Shown here: piece by piece, positions 33,449-39,217 of the stretch
Numbering within the stretch: position 1 is the stretch's first letter
How the letters are laid out: every line of letters begins with the position of its first letter
Assembly: GCA_946482495.1 (NCBI GenBank)
Contig: CAMLRV010000002.1
Location: forward strand, 1 to 39,217
DNA length: 39,217 nucleotides
Source of the DNA: an uncultured Flavobacteriia bacterium
GTDB lineage: Bacteria; Bacteroidota; Bacteroidia; Flavobacteriales; Flavobacteriaceae
Direction of reading: 5' to 3'
The notes under the pieces: model-generated
What the model saw: only the letters and a program-made list of their open reading frames with translations
Told to the model about the DNA's origin: nothing
Database searches by the model: none
Position numbers and translations under genes: made by a program

Positions 33449-34624
33449 ATGAAAAGAACACTATGCTTATTTTTATTTTTGTGTACATGCTTTTTAAGTG
33501 CACAAAATCAGATTTTTAAAATAAAGTCGGAAAGAATTTTTTTAGCTGACGAAAAGAAATTAACGAATACTAATGATAGTAAAATTAAAATCAAGTTTTC
33601 AAGTTTAGATAATGGAAATTGTTTTGTATTTAATCGATTATTGGATGGAAATAAAACTGGAAAAGTTTTATCTTATTTTAAAGAATACGATGTTGTAGTA
33701 GTTCGTTCTCAAAATAAATTATCGTATTTCACTTTTAAAGAAGCTTTTCCAAAAGGAGGATTTTATAAAACGAATACGTCTAAAAATATTTTTGGTAAAG
33801 AAGCTACCTTATACAATTTTGATAATGATGCTCTAAATATCCAACTTTGGATTGTTAATGGAAATTCTGAGAAATCGGAGTTTGAAGATTATTTAAAGAA
33901 TATGGGATTGTTACAAAATGTGCCAACAAATTCTTCAATTTTAGCGGTAAGCATTATGAGTGTAGAATTTGATGTTTCAGATTTTAAAGCTACATATGAA
34001 AACAATTATAAATCAAATTTAAATGATATTTTAGTTTCTTTTAAAGAAGTAAAAGATTCATTGAATGCTTGTAGAAAAGAACACCAGCCTGAAGAAATTT
34101 CATTGTCAGAAATTGAAAATAAAATAAAATTTAGTTTAGATTGTAAGATTAACTACAACATAAAAATATCGAATTATTCTAGTGATACTGACAAAGAATT
34201 CAATCGTATTATGTATAGTAATAATGAAGGAACCATAGATTTAGAATTATTTGACGAACCCGATTCGGAAGGTATTACTTTTAGATATACCAATACGCTT
34301 TTAAATCAAGAAATATTGGGAAGTCATGAAGGTTCAAAATTTAAAATACTTAAAGCAAATGAATTAAATCGAAATGAATGTCAGCATTTAAAAGAAAAAT
34401 TAATTAGGACTGAAAATGGATTAAGCACAACTTTTTATGGATATGAGCATGAGTTCGGGTTATTATTTTATGAAAAAAACGTGAAAGATTATCCAAATTT
34501 TCAGAATACATTTTCTTCAAATGGATTAATAACTAAAAAGATATTTTTAAACAAATATCTTGACAAACAAGAATATACAGGTACGGTTGAAAAGGGTAGT
34601 TTCACTTTTACATTAGTTAAATAA
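33449..34624 (+). CDS. Exported protein of unknown function
   Basis: A 391-aa protein I do not recognise. A clear signal peptide (MKRTLCLFLFLCTCFLSA, then QNQIF) indicates export to the periplasm or outer membrane. The remaining sequence is mixed alpha/beta, rich in K, N, S and E, with no catalytic motif I can identify. A short Cys-containing segment is at about 209 (NACRKEHQ). The stop overlaps the start of the next gene as TAATG, so translation of the two is coupled, and they probably act together. Base composition is like the surroundings. Confidence 0.7.
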   Translation: MKRTLCLFLFLCTCFLSAQNQIFKIKSERIFLADEKKLTNTNDSKIKIKFSSLDNGNCFVFNRLLDGNKTGKVLSYFKEYDVVVVRSQNKLSYFTFKEAFPKGGFYKTNTSKNIFGKEATLYNFDNDALNIQLWIVNGNSEKSEFEDYLKNMGLLQNVPTNSSILAVSIMSVEFDVSDFKATYENNYKSNLNDILVSFKEVKDSLNACRKEHQPEEISLSEIENKIKFSLDCKINYNIKISNYSSDTDKEFNRIMYSNNEGTIDLELFDEPDSEGITFRYTNTLLNQEILGSHEGSKFKILKANELNRNECQHLKEKLIRTENGLSTTFYGYEHEFGLLFYEKNVKDYPNFQNTFSSNGLITKKIFLNKYLDKQEYTGTVEKGSFTFTLVK

Positions 34625-35751
34625 TGAAAATAAAAATATTTTATTTGGCGTTTATTTTAAGCGGCTTATGTTTTGGTCAAAATCAAATAATGATTCCATT
34701 TGTAAAAAATTCAAAATGGGGATTTAGTGATGTCAATAAGAAAATTTTGATTACACCACAATATGATAGTGTAAGCTTTTTTGAAAAAGTTATGGTAAAT
34801 CGAAAAGAAATTTCTTTCGCCTTTGCATATATGAATAAACGCATTGGAATTATAGACTCACAAAATAAAAGTTTACTGCCATTGCGTTATTTAAATTTAG
34901 AAAAAATTTCTGATTTAGGTTATTTTATTGCTAAAAATGAGCAAAATAAATTTGGTATAATTAGCTTATCAACTCCGGTTTTGCCATTCGAATACGATTC
35001 AATTTCTAGTCAAATGGATAACGCTTTTTTAATTAAAAAAAACAATAAAATTGGAATCGCTGATGCTCAAGCTAAAATTGTAATTCCAGTAATTTATGAT
35101 CAAATTAATTTTATGGATGAAGATGAAGAAAAACATATGTACCGTTGGAGAGTTTCAAATGAAAAAATAACGCAGTATGTTTATACACCTGTTCAAGAAA
35201 ATTTGAATGTTTCTTATCGTGTAGAAGCAATGGAAGATATACAGTCTACAGAAATAATTGCAGATAGTCATTCCAGTTCTAATAAACAGTTTAAAGATTT
35301 TGACGAAAAAATCCCAATCAATTATCAATATAAATCATTTATTACTAGAAAAAATAATTTGTATGGTTTTATAAATGAGAATTCGAATATTGGATTTCTT
35401 CCTAAATTTGAAAAATTAGAATTTTTAACTTCAGATTTAGATAGAAACCATAAGATAAATTATTTTCTCACATTTGAAAAGGATGAGAAAAAAGGATTAA
35501 CCAATCAAACTGGAGAAGTTTTGCTTCCAGCTAAATATGATGAAATAGAAATTAGACTTAAATTTATCCAAACGAAATTAGATGATAAAAAAGGAATTTA
35601 TTTCATTTCATCTAATCGTTTTATTGATCCAAAATTTGTTGAAGTAAAAGAATATAATGATTTAAACGAAGCTTTTATTGTTGTTCGAGTTTCGGAAGAT
35701 CATAAAAAATATTTTTACGTTGGCGAAAATGGTAATGCGTTTACGGAATAA
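34624..35751 (+). CDS. Exported WG-repeat protein
   Basis: A 375-aa protein with a signal peptide (MKIKIFYLAFILSGLCFG, then QNQIM). Several degenerate WG repeats follow: KWGFSDVNKKILITPQYDSV (about 31-50), RIGIIDSQNKSLLPLRY, KFGIISLSTPVLPFEYDSI, KIGIADAQAKIVIPVIYDQI and, later, LYGFINENSNIGFLPKFEKL and KGLTNQTGEVLLPAKYDEI. WG repeats form a beta-rich binding surface of mostly unknown partners. The start codon overlaps the previous stop by one base, so the pair is an operon. No enzyme motif is visible. Confidence 0.82.
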   Translation: MKIKIFYLAFILSGLCFGQNQIMIPFVKNSKWGFSDVNKKILITPQYDSVSFFEKVMVNRKEISFAFAYMNKRIGIIDSQNKSLLPLRYLNLEKISDLGYFIAKNEQNKFGIISLSTPVLPFEYDSISSQMDNAFLIKKNNKIGIADAQAKIVIPVIYDQINFMDEDEEKHMYRWRVSNEKITQYVYTPVQENLNVSYRVEAMEDIQSTEIIADSHSSSNKQFKDFDEKIPINYQYKSFITRKNNLYGFINENSNIGFLPKFEKLEFLTSDLDRNHKINYFLTFEKDEKKGLTNQTGEVLLPAKYDEIEIRLKFIQTKLDDKKGIYFISSNRFIDPKFVEVKEYNDLNEAFIVVRVSEDHKKYFYVGENGNAFTE

Positions 35752-35805
35752 AATTAATTATTTAAAATTGTTTCGTAATTTCATTTGACTTGAAAAGTAA
35801 AAAAC

Positions 35806-36369
35806 ATGACCAAAAAAGAATTACGAGTTAAATACAAACAAATGCGACAACAATTATCTGAAAATGATATTGAAGAATTGTCGTTGCAAATTGCCAATCA
35901 ATTGATTCATTTGGATATTTGGCAACATAGTTTCTATCATCTGTTTTTACCAATTGAAAGTCAGAAAGAAATTAATACCGAATATATTCTTCAAGTGTTA
36001 GCTGGAAAAGATAAAAACATTGTCATATCAAAATCAGATTTCGAAACCAGAGAAATGACACATTTTTTATTAACGGATAACACTAAAATTAAAAAAAACG
36101 AATATGATATCCCGGAACCTGTTGATGGTTTAGAAGTTCCTGTTTCCAAAATTGATGTTGTTTTTGTACCGCTTTTAGCGTTTGATGAAAAAGGAAATCG
36201 AGTGGGTTATGGAAAAGGTTTTTACGATAAATTTTTATCAGAATGTAAGCCAGAAGTCTTAAAAATTGGTTTGTCATTCTTTAAATCGGAGTCAATTATT
36301 TCGGATGTATTGCCTACTGATATTCAATTAAGTATGTGCATTTCTCCAACCGAAGTGTATAAATTTTAA
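35806..36369 (+). CDS. 5-formyltetrahydrofolate cyclo-ligase
   Basis: A 187-aa cytoplasmic enzyme that uses ATP to convert 5-formyl-THF to 5,10-methenyl-THF. Basic residues near the N-terminus (KKELRVKYKQMRQQL) and the block IDVVFVPLLAFDEKGNRVGY continuing into the signature GYGKGFYD (134-141) are typical. Length matches the family (YgfA/MTHFS). The gene stands alone after a 54-base gap; a weak -7 box (TTCATTTG, 35780) precedes it. Confidence 0.94.
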   Translation: MTKKELRVKYKQMRQQLSENDIEELSLQIANQLIHLDIWQHSFYHLFLPIESQKEINTEYILQVLAGKDKNIVISKSDFETREMTHFLLTDNTKIKKNEYDIPEPVDGLEVPVSKIDVVFVPLLAFDEKGNRVGYGKGFYDKFLSECKPEVLKIGLSFFKSESIISDVLPTDIQLSMCISPTEVYKF

Positions 36370-36402
36370 TGTAAAATTAAACACTAATTACATATATTTT
36401 CT

Positions 36403-36410
36403 TACATTTG
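36403..36410 (+). promoter_or_regulatory. -7 promoter box of the four-helix membrane protein gene
   Basis: TACATTTG is a perfect TAnnTTTG box about 25 bases before the ATG at 36436. Confidence 0.6.
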
Positions 36411-36435
36411 AAAATATAACTAAATAACTACAACT

Positions 36436-36861
36436 ATGACAGAAACGATTCAATCTATCCATTCTACGTTAGCATATGCGGTTTTAGCGATGTTAACAAT
36501 TGCCACAATAAATGCTTTTTTAGGAATTTCATCTAAAAGAGATTTCACATCAAAAGACAGAAGTTTGTCGTTAGTGGCTTTGATTTTAAGTCACATTCAA
36601 TTAGTGGTTGGATTAATTTTATGGGTAACTTCTCCTTTAGGAAAATCTGCTATGAGTCAAATGAGCAATGCAGCCATGCGATTAACTGCATTAGAACATC
36701 CTTTAATCAATATTATAGCTATTGCATTTATTACAATAGGTTGGAGTAAACATAAAAAAGAAATAAGTAGTAATGGTAAATTCAAAAAAATAGGAATATT
36801 TTTTGCTTTAGGATTGCTTTTATTTTTATCAAGAATTCCTTGGTCGAATTGGATGGCATAG
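36436..36861 (+). CDS. Four-helix membrane protein with conserved-looking histidines
   Basis: A 141-aa inner-membrane protein with four hydrophobic helices (about residues 11-31, 44-66, 87-104 and 117-133). Histidines sit at or near helix ends or inside helices (H9, H53 in LILSHIQLVVG, H88 in ALEHPLINI, H106), which is compatible with heme binding. Relatives in flavobacteria are often named cytochrome b-like, but that assignment is uncertain. It has its own promoter and a terminator just downstream. Confidence 0.7.
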   Translation: MTETIQSIHSTLAYAVLAMLTIATINAFLGISSKRDFTSKDRSLSLVALILSHIQLVVGLILWVTSPLGKSAMSQMSNAAMRLTALEHPLINIIAIAFITIGWSKHKKEISSNGKFKKIGIFFALGLLLFLSRIPWSNWMA

Positions 36862-36888
36862 TTTTTGTCAAACCAATCGGAAAAAATT

Positions 36889-36919
36889 AAAAGAAGTAAC
36901 AGAAATTTACTTCTTTTTT
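36889..36919 (+). terminator. Terminator after the four-helix protein, directly before the RlpA-like gene
   Basis: A perfect 11-bp A/T-rich stem, 36889-36899 with 36907-36917, has a 7-base loop and ends in a T run. Only about 14 bases separate it from the next start codon. Confidence 0.7.
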
Positions 36920-36932
36920 AATCTTATATAAA

Positions 36933-37388
36933 ATGAAGATGAAAAAATTTATTTACATATTGCCGCTTTTGGTGGTGTTGTTTTTTCAGAGGGAAAACTT
37001 AAAAATGGTACCTTCTCAAGAAAAGCCGAAGACAAAAGTTGCTGATACGACTAAGAAAGACACCCTAAAAGTTATTGAAAAATTAGAAATGTATCACAAA
37101 GGAGCGAATGCTTCTTATTATGCAAATAAATTTAACGGCAGAAGAACAGCAAGTGGCTCTCGTTTTAATAATAATGACATGACCTGTGCCCACCGTAAAC
37201 TGCCTTTCGGAACCAAACTAAAAGTAACAGGTGTGAAAACCAAAAAAGTGGTTTATGTAACGGTTACCGATAGAGGTCCATTCGTGAAAACCAAACATAT
37301 CGATTTAACTAGAAAAGCTTTTATGGCAATCGCACCAAAATCGTATGGCGGTCATATTGAAGTCGATTTAGAAATCGTGAAAAAATAA
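36933..37388 (+). CDS. RlpA-like septal ring lytic transglycosylase family protein
   Basis: A 151-aa exported or membrane-anchored protein with one N-terminal hydrophobic segment (about 5-18) and a double-psi beta-barrel domain (about 58-150). Family motifs are ASYYANKFNGRRTASG (60-75), LPFGTKLKV (90-98), VTDRGPF with D113, and HIDLT (122-126). RlpA proteins cleave denuded glycan strands at the septum. The SPOR domain of Pseudomonas RlpA is absent here, as in many short homologues. No promoter is obvious between the upstream terminator and the start codon. Confidence 0.88.
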   Translation: MKMKKFIYILPLLVVLFFQRENLKMVPSQEKPKTKVADTTKKDTLKVIEKLEMYHKGANASYYANKFNGRRTASGSRFNNNDMTCAHRKLPFGTKLKVTGVKTKKVVYVTVTDRGPFVKTKHIDLTRKAFMAIAPKSYGGHIEVDLEIVKK

Positions 37389-37392
37389 AAAG

Positions 37393-37422
37393 AAAGCCTT
37401 TTACCAACTCGTAAAAGGCTTT
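37393..37422. terminator. Bidirectional terminator overlapping the CYTH gene's last codons
   Basis: A perfect 12-bp stem, 37393-37404 with 37411-37422, has a 6-base loop. T or A runs flank both sides. The stem includes the stop and last six codons of the minus-strand CYTH gene and ends the plus-strand RlpA-like gene. Confidence 0.85.
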
Positions 37423-37868
37423 TTACTTAAATAGGCATTATAATATCGTTCATCATTTGTGACTTCTTTAGCTAACCAACTTGGTTTTTCAAACGTTTCA
37501 TTGGCATCAGAAAGTTCAATTTCTGCCATGATTAAACCTTTGTTTTCTCCTTCAAAAATATCCACTTCAAACGTATGTTTTCCTTTCGAAATTAAATAAC
37601 GGGTTTTATCAATTACACCTGTTTCACACAATTTAAGTAAAGCTTTTGCTTCTTCTAAATCGATTTCCTTTTCCCATTCAAAACGTGTGGTTCCGGTTGC
37701 ATCACCTTGACCTTTAATCGTAATAAATCCTTTTTGGTCTTTAATTCTAATACGAACCGTTCTTTCAGGATGACTATTCAAATAACCTTGCGCGATTTTT
37801 TGTGATGAACTCGCTTCAGCTATAAAATCTAAAGAATGGACTAAAAATTTACGTTCTATTTCTTGCAT
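37401..37868 (-). CDS. CYTH-domain protein (triphosphate tunnel metalloenzyme family)
   Basis: A 155-aa single-domain CYTH protein. The defining ExExK motif is at the N-terminus (E3, E5, K7 in MQEIERKF). Following strands carry the acidic and basic residues of the tunnel: RTVRIRIKDQKGFITIKG, FEWEKEI, DKTRYLI, FEVDIFEG and AEIELSD. Bacterial members hydrolyse tripolyphosphate or other triphosphates with a divalent metal; the substrate here is unknown. It is convergent with the RlpA-like gene and shares a terminator that overlaps its own 3' end. It is divergent from dinB. Confidence 0.9.
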   Translation of the reverse strand: MQEIERKFLVHSLDFIAEASSSQKIAQGYLNSHPERTVRIRIKDQKGFITIKGQGDATGTTRFEWEKEIDLEEAKALLKLCETGVIDKTRYLISKGKHTFEVDIFEGENKGLIMAEIELSDANETFEKPSWLAKEVTNDERYYNAYLSKKPFTSW

Positions 37869-37958
37869 TTTTTCGAAATATTAAAAACCAAAATAACGAA
37901 AAAAATTAAAATAAATTAGTCTTTTGATTCATTAAAATTTCTGTAATTTGTACTACTT

Positions 37959-39035
37959 ATGGAAACCATACAACGAAAAATAATTCACATTGATATGGAT
38001 GCTTTTTATGCCTCTGTAGAGCAATTGGATAATCCTGATTTAAAAGGAAAACCAATTGCTGTGGGAGGAAATGAAGCGCGTGGTGTAGTAAGTGCCGCGA
38101 GTTATGAAGCCAGAAAATTCGGAGTGAGAAGTGCGATGAGTGGCGCGCAAGCGGCCAGATTATGTGCCGATTTAATTTTTGTAAAACCTAATTTCAAACG
38201 TTATACCGAAGTTTCCAAACAAATTCGAAAAATATTTTACGAATACACCGATTTGGTGGAACCGCTTTCGTTAGATGAAGCGTATTTGGATGTAACAGAA
38301 AATAAAAAAGGTAATCCGAGTGCGACATTAATCGCGAAAGAAATTCGTCAAAAAATATTTGAAACCACAGGTTTAACGGCTTCGGCTGGCATTTCTGTTA
38401 ATAAATTTGTGGCGAAAATTGCTAGTGATTTCAATAAACCTAACGGACAAAAAACAGTCAATCCAGATGAAGTAGAAGCGTTTATTGAAGTGTTAGATGT
38501 GAAAAAATTTTACGGCATTGGGAAAGTCACCGCTGAAAAAATGTATCAATTAGGAATTTATACTGGAACTGATTTAAAATCGAAATCTCTAGAATATCTC
38601 GAACAACATTTTGGAAACAGCGGAAAATCATATTATAATTTATCTCGTGGGATCAGTTTTAGTCAAGTTAAACCTAACAGAGAAATGAAATCGGTTGGAG
38701 CCGAACGCACCTTTTTTAAAAACTTATCTTCCGAAATTTATATGGAAGAACGTTTAAATAACATCGCTGAAGAAATTGAACGACGCATTAAAAAACACAA
38801 AATAGCAGGTAAAACCATTACATTAAAAATCAAATATTCCGATTTTACTTTACAAACTCGCAGCAAAACGTTGCCTTATTTTATTTCCGATAAAGGCTTG
38901 ATTTTTGAAACTGCGAAAGAATTATTGTATCAAGAAAAACTCAAAAATTCGGTTCGCTTATTGGGAATTTCGTTAAACAATTTAAACACCCATCAGAAGA
39001 AATTTGTGGTGTATCAATTGAAGTTTGAGTTTTAA
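37959..39035 (+). CDS. dinB: DNA polymerase IV (Y family)
   Basis: A 358-aa translesion DNA polymerase. Catalytic carboxylates are D12 in HIDMDAFYASVEQ and D106/E107 in LSLDEAYLDVT. ASYEARKFGVRSAM is the finger-domain signature, and TASAGISVNKFVAKIASD with FYGIGKVTAEKM forms the thumb with a helix-hairpin-helix. The little-finger domain runs from about 235 to the end. The C-terminus QLKFEF resembles the sliding-clamp-binding motif. A TTTG and a shortened TAATTTG box lie just upstream, so the mRNA may be nearly leaderless. No LexA-like operator could be identified with confidence. Confidence 0.96.
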   Translation: METIQRKIIHIDMDAFYASVEQLDNPDLKGKPIAVGGNEARGVVSAASYEARKFGVRSAMSGAQAARLCADLIFVKPNFKRYTEVSKQIRKIFYEYTDLVEPLSLDEAYLDVTENKKGNPSATLIAKEIRQKIFETTGLTASAGISVNKFVAKIASDFNKPNGQKTVNPDEVEAFIEVLDVKKFYGIGKVTAEKMYQLGIYTGTDLKSKSLEYLEQHFGNSGKSYYNLSRGISFSQVKPNREMKSVGAERTFFKNLSSEIYMEERLNNIAEEIERRIKKHKIAGKTITLKIKYSDFTLQTRSKTLPYFISDKGLIFETAKELLYQEKLKNSVRLLGISLNNLNTHQKKFVVYQLKFEF

Positions 39036-39080
39036 AGAGTTATTCCTGAATTATTCTTTTTCAAAACCGTATAATTACGC

Positions 39081-39088
39081 TATATTTG
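39081..39088 (+). promoter_or_regulatory. -7 promoter box pointing to a gene beyond the window
   Basis: TATATTTG is a perfect TAnnTTTG box. It lies 45 bases after dinB and predicts a transcript starting near 39094 that runs through the heptamer repeat and leaves the window. No start codon with a convincing frame is seen before the edge. Confidence 0.5.
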
Positions 39089-39152
39089 CAGATTATAACA
39101 GAAGTAAAAAGAATATTTTAAATTTGAAAAACTAGGTTTGTAGAAGAACAAA

Positions 39153-39180
39153 TTTTGAATTTTGAGTTTTGAATTTTGAA
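39153..39180. repeat. Four tandem heptamers TTTTGA(A/G)
   Basis: The heptamers TTTTGAA, TTTTGAG, TTTTGAA and TTTTGAA follow each other exactly, in non-coding sequence at the window end. The 7-bp period is the same as at 29019 and 30923. Confidence 0.75.
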
Positions 39181-39217
39181 AAAAAACAATTGAAGCACAT
39201 TAGAAATTTTTGCATTA

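Noticed and set aside
1..39217. Search for tRNA, rRNA, insertion sequences, integrases, toxin-antitoxin or defence genes
   Set aside because: None was seen among the recognisable frames or the intergenic sequence. Composition is uniform and the gene set looks like core chromosome.

Overview
The window looks like a chromosomal segment of a flavobacterium (Bacteroidota). It is strongly AT-rich. Several genes are preceded by the Bacteroidota -7 promoter box TAnnTTTG, three proteases end in a type IX secretion (T9SS) sorting domain, and the gene content is typical of Flavobacteriaceae. No tRNA, rRNA, CRISPR array, insertion sequence or prophage gene was seen.

Layout. (1) 1-405: the 3' end of a 3-oxoacid CoA-transferase B subunit with its terminator. 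(2) 548-11306: three tandem genes for large secreted metalloproteases, M4, M12B-like and M4. Each has a signal peptide, a zinc-protease domain, shuffled fibronectin-III and GEVED modules and a T9SS tail. All three share a TTTCCCC leader motif, and each ends in a strong terminator. (3) 11326-13088: an RlmI-like rRNA methyltransferase and a small membrane protein. (4) 13105-22309, minus strand: class I fumarase, a DUF6438 lipoprotein, and a compact operon reading DUF3108 protein, tryptophan 2,3-dioxygenase, M23 lipoprotein, glucose-6-phosphate isomerase, SpmA/SpmB-like membrane protein and a small membrane protein. (5) 22313-25250: a candidate small RNA, then the homogentisate pathway genes hppD and hmgA; hmgA has a structured upstream region. 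(6) 25303-30977, minus strand: an amino-acid permease, a patatin/outer-membrane-barrel protein and uvrC. (7) 31043-39217, mainly plus strand: an M14-type deacylase, a group II PLP decarboxylase, a secreted protein plus WG-repeat protein pair, 5-formyl-THF cyclo-ligase, a four-helix membrane protein, an RlpA-like protein, a CYTH protein (minus strand) and DNA polymerase IV.

How they fit together. The proteases would digest extracellular protein. An APC permease, tryptophan dioxygenase, HPPD and homogentisate dioxygenase lie close together and could take up and degrade the released aromatic amino acids. Tyrosine degradation yields acetoacetate and fumarate, which a CoA-transferase and fumarase can use. 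This linkage is inferred from neighbourhood and pathway knowledge.

The least explained signals are non-coding: a roughly 110-nt transcription unit at 22313-22423 with its own promoter and terminator, mutually exclusive helices upstream of hmgA, the shared protease leader, and 7-bp periodic repeats at three sites, one of which forms the signal-peptide codons of the patatin gene.
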